Position numbers and translations under genes: made by a program
Shown here: positions 1-10,852 of the stretch, piece by piece
Layout: each line of letters starts with the position of its first letter
Position numbering within the stretch: position 1 is the first letter of the stretch
Assembly: GCF_018446385.1 (NCBI RefSeq)
Contig: NC_056005.1
Span: forward strand, 94,578,984 to 94,642,983
Direction of reading: 5' to 3'
Source of the DNA: Zingiber officinale
Taxonomy: Eukaryota; Streptophyta; Magnoliopsida; Zingiberales; Zingiberaceae
DNA: 64,000 nucleotides
Notes under the pieces: generated by a model
What the model saw: only the letters and a program-made list of their open reading frames with translations
What the model was told of the DNA's origin: nothing
The model's database searches: none

Positions 1-9
1 GACAAAATA

Positions 10-530
10 ATGTTGTCAAACGAATTCAGAATAAATGAATGTGACAAATGCATTTATGTCAAAAGCACACTTGAAAATTATGTAATCGTCTGTCTATATG
101 TAGACGACATGCTCATAATGGGAAATAATCATGATGTAATCATGAGTACTAAGAAAATGTTGACCAATGATTTCGATATGAAAGATATACGTAGTCTAGC
201 AGATGTCATATTGAGAATTAAAATTCTCAGGACATCCGATGGGATAATTTTAACACAATCCCATTAGTAGAGTCAGTATTGAAAAGATTCAATACATACG
301 ATCTCTCTACTGTAAAAACTCCTATGAATCTAAGTTAACACTTAGCGAAAAAACATGGTGAGCCCATATCGCAATTAGAATATTCTCGGATAATTGGTAG
401 TTTGATGTATCTCACAAACTGCACACGTTCGAATATTGCTTGTGTGGTCAACAAACTGAGTCATTTTACGAGCAATCCAAACGACACCCATTGGAAAACA
501 CTGATGCGAGTTTATAGATATTTAAAATAG
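10..530 (+). pseudogene. Ty1/copia reverse transcriptase remnant
   Basis: This is a degenerate piece of a copia polyprotein. Residues 1-85 read as the RT palm, with the YVDD catalytic motif near positions 97-108. A stop at about 265 and frame changes break it, but copia text continues: a VESVLKRF-like block, then SRIIGSLMYLTNC and a final RVYRYLK-like block ending near 530. The - strand copia element at 6075-7574 has the same order of blocks, so both belong to the same broad lineage. The 5' part of the element lies outside the window. It is not functional. Confidence 0.85.
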
Positions 531-540
531 AATGAGATTA

Positions 541-950
541 AAAATCTACAATTAAAAACGACTGTAGCGGTAACCCAACCTTGTTGACTGGAGATCCCAA
601 GATCTTGGTTCAATGGGACAACGAAGTTATAGAAGTTGTGTAACAGCACAAGAGAAATGATTATCTCTACTATCCCAATCTTAGGATGATTTGGTGTTGT
701 TCTACCACATGTAGTGAGGATAAGCTTATGCTTTTAATGACTTCTATACCTTATAAAGGTGGAGTATGGTGGGATACTCTTGATAGAAGTATCACCTATG
801 TGAGTGTGAAGACAGGCCGCTTCAATGAAACACTCATAAATCCAAGATGGTGTCCATGGCCGTAACGACACCAACCATGAAAACCAAAAGTGGGTGTGAT
901 AAGTATTTGTGTGTGTGTTATTGTCTTAGTATACACTAATAGCTAAGCAG
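541..950 (+). mobile_element. 3' untranslated tail of the same copia element
   Basis: There is no ORF. The text matches in layout the 3' untranslated part of the copia element at 5507-6070 (opposite strand): a GGTAACCCAACCTTG-like block, then GAGATCCCAAGATCTTGG, later a CCGTAACG-CACCAACC block. This shows that the first element ran on past its RNase H region, and that its 3' LTR was lost or was interrupted by the hAT element that follows. Confidence 0.55.
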
Positions 951-959
951 TTCAAGATA

Positions 960-1099
960 GACCTGACCACAGTTCCGAATCGACGGTTCGATGGTTCGGA
1001 ATCGCCGGTTCGACGGTTCCAGGCAGGTCGACCCTTAACCTTAACCGCCCAAGACGATTACGGTTCACGGTTCAGAATCGCCGATTCACGGCTCGCCAC
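960..1099. repeat. GGTTC/GAACC subterminal repeat cluster
   Basis: About ten copies of the short motif GGTTC (variants CGGTTCG, ACGGTTC) or its complement sit within 140 bases. In hAT elements such clusters serve as transposase binding sites. The 9-mer GTTCAAGAT occurs on both sides (947-955 and about 1100-1108), but no convincing inverted repeat goes with it. Confidence 0.5.
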
Positions 1100-1109
1100 T
1101 GTTCAAGAT

Positions 1110-1200
1110 TAATATGCTAAAAAAATTAAAAATTAAAAATTAAACATTAAACATTAAACATTAAACATTAAAAATTAAAAATTAGAAATTAAAATTTATT
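1110..1200. repeat. AT-rich short tandem repeat
   Basis: There are runs of TTAAAAA and TTAAACA units (six- to seven-base period). It lies in what would be the 3' untranslated part of the hAT transposase gene. Confidence 0.7.
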
Positions 1201-1289
1201 GAAAAAAGGACTTGCACTTATTTAAGTTGCCTACGTATCTCTTTAGGGGAATCAAAGCCCACGTAGTTCTTTTACATTTTTATCCTTTT

Positions 1290-3418
1290 AAATTTTCATT
1301 CACTTCTATTTCTTGTTCCTGTCGTATTTGTTCCTTCAGTATCAAAATCTTCAACTTTGTCATCTGAAAGTTGTATTCCTTGGATTCTTTTCTCCGCTCT
1401 GGTCCAATCGTCCAGTAATGCTTGGGCTTCCAATGAGTCGGGAGACAAAGTTGATCGTCGTCCATCTAATATGTTGCCGCTGACACTGAACGTCTGCTCC
1501 ACAGCAACAGTTGACACTGGATAAGCTAAAATTTCTTTTGCGATCACGGAGAGAACGAGAAAGCTTTGAGTCTTCTGTGGCCATCACTTTAAGATATCGA
1601 AGTTTTCGCTATATGCTTCATTAAAATCAAAAGAAGTCGTAAAATAATTCTCAAGTTCCTGTGTGGAACTTGAAGATCCTCGTGGACGTTTTGTCCGTTC
1701 TTTTAATAAGAGTTGTGCTTTTGTAAGTTTTAAATTACTACTAGTAGTTTGTTGTATTTCAGAAATATTAATTTGTGTTCCATATTTTGCATAATATTGA
1801 TTATAAATATCATATAAATAAATTTTAGCATTATATATAATATTAACTGGATCAGGGGAAGAAAAATCTTTAATTGGAATTAAAGCGTCATAATATAAAG
1901 TTAACATTTCTTGTAAAACTTCTAATTTAAATCTAGGATCTAAAACAAATGCAATTAAATAAATTTCAGGAATTAAATAAAAATATTTTTCCCATTTAGT
2001 TTTCATAGCTAAGATGCAAGAGATAAAGATTCATTATTAATATGTTCATTTAAAAATAATACTATACTAGAAAAATTTTCTAAAACTAATTGAGCTGTGG
2101 GATAATAAACACTGGAAAGTTGTTCGGTTGCATCATTAAATACTTTTAAAATTTAACAAATACTACTACAAATATTCCATTGTTGTAAAAATAAATATAT
2201 ATTAGTATTATTGTTTTGTGCAAAAAATGAACATAATAATTCTTTATATTGAAATGAATCTTGTAATAATTGGTATGTTGAATTCCAATGTGTTGGTACA
2301 TCACGTGGAAATTTTTTAGGTCTCATTCCATTAATTTTACAAAACCTACCTCATTGTTTCATTATAGATGGATGATACCATAAATAAGAAATTGCAATTC
2401 TAATTGGTTTAATATAACTTTCTAAAATTTTTAAACCATCTTGAACACATAAATTTAAAACATGACATACACAACGAATATGAAAAAATAAACCTCCAAT
2501 AATAGGTTGACAAACAAAGTTTAGATCATCTATACAAGCGGTATTGGAACTAGCATTATCTAATGATATTGAAAATATTTTATGAGTTAAACCTTATTCT
2601 TCTAAAATTAAACATAATAATTGTGCGATGTTATGAGCATTATGTGATTCATCAAAAACTCTATAAGCTAATAATCTTTTTTGGAGGTTCCAAGAGTTAT
2701 CGATCCAATGGCAAGTCACATCCATATACGAATGTTTTTGCCAATGATCACTCCAAATATCGGAACATAAAGAAACTTTATTATCTAATTTACTAAATCC
2801 ATCAATTAAATTTTTTTCCCCTTGTTTTACTAATTTTTTAATTGTACGAGTAAGTGTAGTCCTAGGAACACGTTTAGCACATGGATTAAGAGATTCTTTA
2901 CAAAAATTTTCAAATGTGCATTTAGATCCAAAACTAAAAGAAAGATGTTCTACGAAAATAAATTTAGCTAATGATTCTCTTAATTTATTATCCGAATATA
3001 AAAATAAACCGGAATCAGTATTATCGCTAGTTGAAGAAAATTTTGATAATTGTGTTTGAGAACGGTCGAGTCCATATTCCGTCGGGTGCTTCGTTTCTAC
3101 ATGTCGTTTCAACGACCCATAGCCGCCGCCAGCTTGGAATTTGTAGGAAGCATTGCAGTGCTTACATTTTGCACGCATTTCTCCCGACGGAAGAGTGATA
3201 TTCTCAAAATGTTTAGTGAAAATAGAAGACTTTAGAGGAGGAAGTTCCCGAACCTTAGAAGTAATTGCATCGGTACTTCCTTGTGTTTCGGGTGTCTGAT
3301 TCGGAAGATGCTCGATCTCATCATCGGTGGATTGAATGTTTAGGTCCTCCTCCCGCGGATTCATTATTTGCTTTCCCTTCCGAGCTCGAGATGATGCACC
3401 TCCGCGGCCTCCTTCCAT
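1290..3418 (-). pseudogene. hAT transposase (zinc finger BED / RICESLEEPER type), broken
   Basis: The first in-frame ATG is at 3418 (protein start MEGGRGGASS). The longer frame up to 3502 starts without ATG. A BED zinc finger is visible (CKHCNASY ... LKRHVETKH: C-x2-C and H-x4-H), followed by the N-terminal transposase text up to 2594. The frame then continues down to about 2010 with recognisable hAT core text (DNASSNTACIDDL, IRCVCHVLNL, PTHWNSTYQLL), but with stops near 2594, 2350, 2155 and 2010. A one-base shift leads into 1584-2006 (LDPRFKLEVLQEML). A further shift leads to 1296-1547, the C-terminal dimerisation block (YPVSTVAVEQTFSVSG). At least four stops and two frameshifts make it inactive. 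DNA cut-and-paste transposition in the nucleus would be the ancestral role. Confidence 0.9.
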
Positions 3419-4062
3419 TGTAATTGAAAATTGGAAACGAAAGCGTGTAGAGATTAGAGAATACGAAAATGAGATTAAGAGTAGAGAAGATGTGTGTGAC
3501 AAATGATGAAATGAGCTCTTTATTTATAGAGTTTTGATAGTAACGGACACTAAATCATAACCATTGATCAAAAAACGATAAAAAATGTGCTCAAATTAAT
3601 ATTAAGGAAAAAGATGGGGTTTTAGTCCCACATCGTTAACCGGCAAGAGCCAGCGTTTCCTTATATGTGTTACTGTGTTAATGTTGTTAATACAAAAGCA
3701 CATGTGCTCTCTACTCTTGGGCGAGCAGGTGCTACGCGCGCAATGGATGCTTTGTTGGCGCACTTTGCGTCATTGCGAGGAGCTTTAATTTATGCTCCAT
3801 GTGGCAGTGGCGTGGCATGGTCGGGTGACGCCACGTGGCGGTGATGTGGCATGTCAAGTGACGAGGCAGTGCCTATGTGGCACGTGCCTGTGTAGAGAGC
3901 AATGATTGGATTGGGCGAACAGATGGTGACCGTAGGATCAAAGATGAGGACAAATCGCAAGTAGATGCGATATGGAGCGTCAGATTCTAATATGACATTG
4001 AAGGGGAAGGCTAGATCTGAAGCGTCGAATTAAATGTTATAATCTGAGATCAAGATGAGATT

Positions 4063-4230
4063 TGAAGAGTTATAACTCTTCAGATCAAGGGACGAGATCA
4101 TATCAAAATATGAAGAGTTATATCTCTTCAGATCTGATGGTTGAGATTAAAAGTCATCTGAAGAGTTATATCTCTTCAGATTTGATGGCTGAGATCAAAA
4201 GACCTTTAAAGGGTTATACCCTTTTAAAAT
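4063..4230. repeat. Row of four short inverted repeats
   Basis: TGAAGAG-6 bases-CTCTTCA occurs at 4063-4082, 4111-4130 and 4159-4178, spaced 48 bases apart. A variant near 4205-4230 has an AAAGGG...CCCTTT stem. Each could form a 7-bp stem. The regular 48-base spacing points to tandem duplication of a unit upstream of the TATA box. Confidence 0.8.
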
Positions 4231-4279
4231 GAACGATCCAGATCAGTCCAAACCAAGGGTTACTTACCTCTTCACCCAA

Positions 4280-4287
4280 TATAAATA
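4280..4287 (+). promoter_or_regulatory. TATA box of LTR-like remnant
   Basis: TATAAATA lies about 50 bases downstream of the inverted-repeat row and upstream of a leader-like stretch. This fits the promoter of an LTR. Confidence 0.45.
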
Positions 4288-4689
4288 GATCCATCTCCTT
4301 CTTGGAAATCATTCATTCAAAAAGCATTTGCATTCAAATCATTATTCCATCTCTTGCATAAGAAGAGTCCAAAAAGCCTACGAGAAGGTTCGTCGGTCTC
4401 GAAATTTGAAGTGCTACTATTTCGAGACGTCATCGTTGTATCTTGGGAACGAATTGCTGCTATCCGTGAGTACCGTAGCGGAGTAATATCGTTTTACAGA
4501 GATAGTGTCGAACACTAGCCTCGACGACAACTCAGTTTGCTTCCTCCCGGTAGCAATCTCTCAGAAATCCCGCCAGTCGAATAAAATCGACTATGTCAAA
4601 TACCGAGAAGCAAATCTAGAGATTCGAGGACCTCACACTTTCAGGTGTGTATAGAAAGAAGTCGAAAGGAGTATCATGCGTCATCATAT

Positions 4690-5493
4690 TGTTGTTTAAA
4701 GAGAGCACTAACACAGTAATTGCACCAAAATAGCAAGCATGCAATAAACAGGTAAATAGATGAGTAAGTTTAAGAAGTTGGTATCTTCGGTTGAAGCGTC
4801 GGCGTGCCGATTGTCTTTAGAGAATCTATTGCCGCTCACGGTGCAGAGACTTTCCGGTAAAATTCTCCCAAGATCCGACAACCGCTCGCGTCGTCCGTAG
4901 GTGTACTCCAAGACGAACGTCGCACTCGGATTCAACCTCAGATCGCGGAACACCAAGCCTCAGAACAGGGAAAAACTAAACTCTCAGTGAGGAGGAGAAA
5001 GCATAGATAGATAGAGAAGGAGGAGAAAGCAGACTGCTTTGTTTTTTTTTAGTGTGAGGAACGATGAACAGAGGCACAACATTTATTCACGCTGAAGCAT
5101 TGCTTTGCCAGCGAACCGGGCAGGTGCGCTTCCTCACGCGCGGGCAGGTGCGTTGCTTCCTTACGCGCGGGCAGGACCAAACCAGAGACTGGCAAAAACA
5201 AACCAGGCTGCTTGCAAGCACGAGGTCCACGAGCTGGGGATTTGCACCGCCCCTGCGCGCGATGATCGCGTGCGTCGCGCCCGGTTTATGGATTTCCGGG
5301 TCGAACCCCCTGAAACCACCTGATTTGGGCTCGACCCTCGCATGCGTGTAGGTCCCCTTAACTTTGCTAAGCAAGCATGAAAGGACTCCATATATAAGGC
5401 CTTCCAACCTTTCTTTGCTCAGCAATGTGGGATTAAATGCATACATCTATGCATTACAAAAAAACAAGAAATAGTTTGAATTAAAACAAAATA
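4690..5493 (-). repeat. 3' LTR of the copia element
   Basis: About 804 bp. The + strand begins TGTTGTTTAAAG, which is the - strand end ...AACA. The outer end fits TSD CATAT. Its inner end (TATTTTG on the - strand) differs at three bases from the 5' LTR start (TGTTGAG). A TATA-like sequence (TATATAAG, 5389-5398) lies on the same side as in the other LTR. Confidence 0.9.
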
Positions 5494-6074
5494 ATCCCCC
5501 ACTAATTCAAATTATTTTGGTCGAAAACACAGATATGTTTTGAGGCTTGGTTGCAATGAGCTTTTAGTGAAAATACCTTCCGATTTGAATTTTCACCTAA
5601 GTACACCAATCTTATTCACATAGGTTTGAAGAGAACTCGGCCTTGATCTTAAACCTTTTATATGTGAAAATCAATTGATAACAACTAATCACGGGCGACG
5701 GTTGAATCCTTCTAGGTTGGTGCATTACGGTCATGCCACCGAATCTTGTTTCATAAGTGCTAAGGAGAGTTGCTTAGACTCCCCATAGTTCGGCCCCACA
5801 GTTACACTTACATAAGTGAGTTCTCCAAGAATGTACTGCGAGCATCCTGTCATTAAGACCTTGAACTCATTAAGAGCTCCTAAGCTCATCCTTACTAGCT
5901 GTCAAGCATCTATCTAGGGAAGAGACTATGAGATTACATCTCAATCAATTTGATGCTTACGGTTCACCCTTGTAACTTGTTTATACCACATTGAACCTAC
6001 TTCTTGGGATCTCCAATCAGATAGATTGGGTTGCCGCTATAGATGAAACCAGGATAGGCCTCAGTCCCATTCCC
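5494..6074 (-). other. Copia 3' untranslated region with polypurine tract
   Basis: No ORF is present. It holds the polypurine tract next to the LTR (5494-5504) and a long untranslated tail with the GAGATCCCAAG block shared with 541-950. Plus-strand DNA synthesis would have primed here. Confidence 0.7.
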
Positions 6075-7574
6075 TTACTGGATCTCTTGATTTTTCGCAT
6101 AATCAAGTCCTTTAGTGAGTGGATCAGCAATATTGTCTTTTGAACTTACAAAGTCCAATGACACCACTCCAAGAGACACTAACTCACGAATAGACTTTAA
6201 TCTTATTCGTATATGTCTCTTCTGTTTCTGGTTATACTTGGAGCTTCTAATTTGAGCTATTGTTGTTTGATTATCACAGTGTACTGAAATAGAAAGTATT
6301 GGCTTCATCATCAAGGGAATTTCAGAAAGAAGACCCTTAAGCCAATCAGCTTCAGTTACTGTGGTATCCAAAGCACACAATTCTACCTCAGATGTAGAAC
6401 GGGTTATAATCGTCATCTGTTTAACAGACCTCCAAGCAACTGCACCGCCTCCAAGTGTAAAGACATAACCAGTAACGCCTTTATACTCAGCAGTGTCAGC
6501 TATCCAACTAGCATCATTATATCCCTCCAGGACTGCAGAGAATCTCCCATACCACAAGCCCAAGGATATAGTACATTTTAGGTATCTGAGTACTCTGTCT
6601 AATGCATCCCAATGCGTTCTGTCCGGACAGCTGGTAAACCTGCTCAATTTCGTTATAACAAAAGAAATATCAGGTCTAGAACAATTTGTTAAATACATTA
6701 GACTACCTATTATTTGTGAGTATCTTAATTGAGACACTACCACACCACTCTTATTCTTGTGGAGAGTTTTTGAAGGATCATAGGGTGTGACGACAGATTT
6801 AACTTGGCTATAGCCATATTTCTCTAATACTCTCTCAACATAGAGTGACTGAGAAATTGCTATTCCTTCAATTGAACGAGTCAACTTCAGTTCTAAAATC
6901 ATGTCAGCACAACCCATATCCTTCATATCAAACTTACCACTTAAGAGGACCTTAGTCTCATTAATAATAGAAAGGTTAGAAAAAAAAAGTGGAATATCAT
7001 CTACATATAAACATAAGATAATATAATTATCACCTTTCATTTTAGCATACACACATTTATCAGAGTCATTCATTTCAAAACCAAATGATAGCATAGCTCT
7101 ATCAAATTTTTCGTGCCACTGCTTTGGGGCTTGCTTCAAACCATAAAGAAATTTGACTAACCTACAGACTTTATTCTCATTTTCAGAGACTACATGTCCC
7201 TCAGGCTGATCCATATATATCTCTTCTTCAAGATCTCCATTAAGGAATGCCGTTTTGACATCCATTTGATGGATCTCAAGATGATATATGGATGCCAATG
7301 CTATTAACACTCTGATTGTAGTAATTCTGGTAACAGAAGAATAAGTGTCAAAATAGTCAATCACTTCTTTCTGTTTGAATCCCTTAGCAACTAGACGGGC
7401 TTTGAATTTATCTACTGACCCATCAGGTTTTAGTTTTCTCTTAAACACCCATTTACATCCTATAGTGGTACACTCAGGAGGTAAATCTACCAACTCCCAA
7501 GTGGCATTAGAGATAATAGAGTCTATTTCACTTTTAATGGCCTTTTTCCAGTGTTTAGCTTCAGGAGAAACCAT
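6075..7574 (-). pseudogene. Copia reverse transcriptase and RNase H
   Basis: An open frame of 499 residues holds the copia RT domain from the first residues: WVFKRKLKPDG, RLVAKGFKQ, QMDVKTAFLNGDL, LYGLKQAPKQWHEKF and catalytic YVDD. RNase H follows (NDASWIAD, TSEVELCAL, HCDNQTTI, then HIRIR and DPLTKG near the end). The RT frame is intact by itself, but two in-frame stops (near 7575-7625) cut it off from integrase, so no polyprotein can be made from this copy. Confidence 0.92.
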
Positions 7575-7625
7575 AGCATCTCTTTATGTCACAGGGTCAC
7601 CTTCTATATTATAGGTGATAAAATC

Positions 7626-8690
7626 CTAGCCTAAATCCGTAGACACACGTTGCCTCTTGCTCCTTCTTGGTTCTGTATACTCACTAGATTCATCTAGTCT
7701 AGAGTGACTTGAGGAAGGTGTATCTACTACGGATAATGGAACCTCTGCGGCAGTAGGATTATCTCTAGTAGGAATACCAGATATAGACTGAGGTGTTCTC
7801 GTCTTCATAGGAAATATATCCTCAAAAAATGTAGCATCGCGAAGTTCTACAATAGTATTTGCATCTATTCCAGAAATTTCAGATTTAATAATCAGAAACC
7901 TATATGCAATACTATTTTGAGCATAACCCAAGAAGATACCATCTACGGTCTTTGAACCAAGTTTTTTCCTTTTGTGTTCAGGTACTAGTACCTTTGCAAG
8001 GCACCCCCACACTTTAAGGTATTTCAAACTTGTCCTCCGGCCTTTCCAAAGCTCATATGAGCTTTTATCCCTTGATCTTATGGGGACTCTATTTAACACA
8101 TGACATGCAGTGTATAGAGCCCCCCCCACATGAAGTTGGGTAACCCAGAACTGCCTAACATGGAATTAATCATGTCTTCAAGGGTTCGATTTTTTCGTTC
8201 TGCTATACCGTTGGATTGAGGACTATATGGAGCAGTTACCTCGTGAATTATACCTGCATCTTGACAAAATTTTTGAAACAGGTTCGAGGTAAACTCTCCA
8301 CCCCTATCAGACCTTAACCTCTTAATAGATTTATTTGTTTGATTCTCAGGTTCAGATTTAAAAATCATAAATTTATGTAAAGCTTCATCCTTAGTTTTTA
8401 GCAAATAAACATAACAATAACGAGAGTGATCATCAATGAAGGTAATGAAATACCGTTTATGGTCTCTCGTTATTACACCGTTAAACTCACAACAGTCAAT
8501 ATGAATCAATTCTAAAATATCAGAATTTCTATCAACTGATTTGAAGGGTTTACGGGGTTGTTTATATTGCACACAAACTTCACATTTTTTCTTATCATTT
8601 ATAGCATGCTTAGGAATCATGTCTAAATTCATCATCCTTTTTACGGTATTAAAATTGACATGTCCTAATCTGTCATGCTATATATCATAA
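7626..8690 (-). pseudogene. Copia integrase, frameshifted
   Basis: There are two overlapping frames: 8093-8635 carries the zinc-binding end (CEVCVQYK) and the DDE core (LIHIDC, RSDRGGEF, NGIAERKNRTL); 7626-8129 carries the C-terminal part (WGCLAKVLVPEHKRKKLG, DGIFLGYA). The switch occurs in a run of eight C at about 8121-8128, a typical slippage site for an inactivating indel. Stops also separate it from gag-protease upstream. Confidence 0.9.
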
Positions 8691-8692
8691 GA

Positions 8693-10012
8693 CTAAATGT
8701 TATATGAACAACCAATATCAGTAGATTTATTTAAGGTAGCATTTTCTACATTGAGTTTAAATAAACCTTTATTAAGGTAACCTTTTCCAATAAAGATTCC
8801 TAAATGTAATATTACAACTTTATTACATTTAAAGTTCAACTCATAACTATCGCGGACTAATTTTGACCCGCTAATCAAATTCCGACGGACCGCTGGAACA
8901 TGATGCACCTCATGCAGTGACAGGACTTTTCCAGAGGTGAACCTCAGGTCAACTTGTCCTATCCCAAACACCCTGGCTGCAGAATGGTTCCCCATGGTCA
9001 CGGAAGTTCCTTCAATTACCTGATAAGTAAGGAAGGTAGAGTGATCAGCACAACAGTGCACATTAACACCTGTATCAACTAACCATTCATTGGGTTGATA
9101 GATCAAGTTTAGTTCAGGTTTGAAGGTAACAAATCTATTGCTGGTGCCGTCACTAGCAATCACAACATTTGCTTGTGCCTTTGTGTTGGACATATTGCTC
9201 TGGTTTTTCTTCTTATGGTAGAATTTGGCATAATGTCCAACTTGTCCACATGCCCAGCACGGCTTGGTTTCATTTTTCTTTTAAATCTTTGGTTTGGGTT
9301 TCATCTTGTTCTTCATTTTCTGATTTTTGAATTTTTTCTTGTCAGATGAGACTACTACGTTTGCCTTTGGAATAAAATCCATAGACATTCTTTTATCATC
9401 ATCTTTATGTTGCTTCCGATGTTCTTTTTCGATATTTAAGGCAATCATCAAATCTTCTAGAGAGATTTTATCTCTCCTATGTTTAAGAGTCATGCCAAAA
9501 TCTTCCCAACTCGGAGGCAATTTTTTGATGATAGACAAGACCTGAAATTTTTCAGGTAATGACATATCTCCTTAAGCAAGGCCATGATTTTGAACTTGGA
9601 ATTCATGTGTCTGCTCAACCACAGATTTGCCTTCAACCATTTTGAAGTTTAGAAATTTTGCCACAGTATACTTTTCTAAACCAGAATCTTTGGAGTTGTA
9701 TTTTTTATCCAAAGATTTCCACAGCTCTTTAGCCGAAGATGTTGAGCAGTATACATCAAATAGTGCGTCTGAGAGGGCAGACAGGATTCTCCCATGGCAG
9801 AGGTAATCCCTTTGCTTAAACCTCTGTAAGGTAGCACTATAGGTAGGTTCCTCTTCATCAGGTGAAGGAGGATCCGTTTCTATAACGGAGAATAGCCCTA
9901 GTGTAGTAAGCTAAAATTTCATCCGTTGTTGCCAACGTCTGAAGTTTTGTCTTAAAAATCTTTCGGGTTTGGCGCTAGCCTCATCAGACCCCATTACCCT
10001 ATCATTCATCAT
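8693..10012 (-). pseudogene. Copia gag and protease
   Basis: The ATG is probably at 10012, only 33 bases from the 5' LTR. Gag text (FRRWQQRMKF, LWKSLDKKY, LPPSWEDFGMTLKH) is interrupted by stops near 9913, 9568 and 9282. A CCHC-type knuckle (CWACGQVGHYAKF) follows near 9240-9260. The protease has WLVDTGVNVH, where DTG is the active-site triad, and is followed by the gag-preintegrase type text (LHEVHHVPAVRRNLISGSKL). Confidence 0.88.
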
Positions 10013-10045
10013 GTCTATTGATGCTTACAATAGATTTTCTAAAAT

Positions 10046-10847
10046 TGTTGTTTAAAGAGAGCACTAACACAGTAATTGCACCAAAATAGCAAGCATGCAA
10101 TAAACATGTAAATAGATGAGTAAGGTTAAGAAATTGGTATCTCCGGTTGAAGCGTCGGCGTGCCGACTTTCTTTAGAAAATCTATTGCCGCCCACGGTGC
10201 AGAGGTTCTCCGACAAAATTCTCTCAAGATCCGACAACCGCTCGCGTCGTCTGTAGGTGCACTCCAAGACGAACGTCGCACTCGGATTCAACCTCAGATC
10301 GCGGAACACCAAGCCTCAGAACAGGGAAAAACTAAACTCTCAGTGAGGAGGAGAAAGCATAGACATATAGAGAAGGAGGAGAAAGCAGACTGCTTTGTTT
10401 TTTTTTTAGTGTGAGGAACGATGAACGGAGGCACAACATTTATTCACGCGGAAGCATTGCTTTGCCAGCGAACCGTGCAGGTGCGCTTCCTCACGCGCGG
10501 GCAGGTGCGCTGCTTCCTTACGCGCGGGCAGGACCAAACCAGAGACTGGCAAAAACAAACCAGGCCGCCTGCAAGCGCGAGGCCCACGAGCTGGGGATTT
10601 GTACCCCCCGCGCGCGATGATCGCGTGCGTCACGCCTGATTTATGGATTTCCAGCTCAAACCCCCCGAAACCACCTGATTTGTGCTCGGCCCGCGCATGC
10701 GTGTAGGTCCCCTTAACTTTGCTAAGTAAGCATGGAAGGGCTCCATATATAAGTCCTTCCAACCTTTCTTTGCTTAGCAATGTAAAACTAAATGTATACA
10801 TCTATGCATTGCAAAAAATAAGAAATAATTTAAATTAAAACTCAACA
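10046..10847 (-). repeat. 5' LTR of the copia element
   Basis: About 802 bp, from TGTTGAGTTT (- strand start) to ...AACA. TATA-like TATATAA sits at 10746-10752, so transcription would run on the - strand towards gag. The internal side reads ATTTTAGAAAATCTATTG, which is not the usual initiator-methionine tRNA primer site. Confidence 0.9.
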
Positions 10848-10852
10848 CATAT

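Larger units (their letters stand above)
956..3502 (-). mobile_element. hAT DNA transposon, RICESLEEPER-like, degenerate
   Basis: This holds a - strand transposase pseudogene (1290-3418) and a GC-rich 3' terminal zone (956-1099) full of GGTTCG/CGGTTC repeats, as is typical of hAT subterminal regions. One end probably lies at about 956, starting near AGACCTGACCACAG on the + strand. No matching inverted terminus was found to the right of 3502, so the 5' end is probably truncated or overwritten by the LTR-like sequence from about 3600. The boundaries are therefore approximate. Confidence 0.7.
3600..4684 (+). mobile_element. Probable LTR remnant with promoter
   Basis: No coding sequence is seen. 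The stretch begins near AGTCCCACATCG and holds a row of inverted repeats (4063-4230), a TATA box (4280-4287) and a leader-like stretch with splice-like and polypurine-poor text up to the insertion point of the copia element. The arrangement resembles the U3-R-U5 order of a plant LTR. No partner LTR or target duplication was found, so the call is tentative. Confidence 0.4.
4690..10847 (-). mobile_element. Complete Ty1/copia retrotransposon, inactive
   Basis: The element is 6158 bp and is flanked by the 5-bp target duplication CATAT (4685-4689 and 10848-10852). It has two LTRs (4690-5493 and 10046-10847). On the - strand the order is gag, protease, integrase, reverse transcriptase, RNase H, which is copia order. 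A polypurine tract (about 5494-5504, reading GTGGGGGAT on the - strand) abuts the 3' LTR. Multiple stops and a homopolymer frameshift break the polyprotein. The LTRs differ at roughly 16 sites in their first 240 bases, so the insertion is not recent. Confidence 0.93.

Noticed and set aside
5064..5446. Overlapping ORFs on both strands (also at 10406-10801)
   Set aside because: They lie within the two LTRs of the copia element and repeat in both; the GC-rich LTR simply lacks stops.
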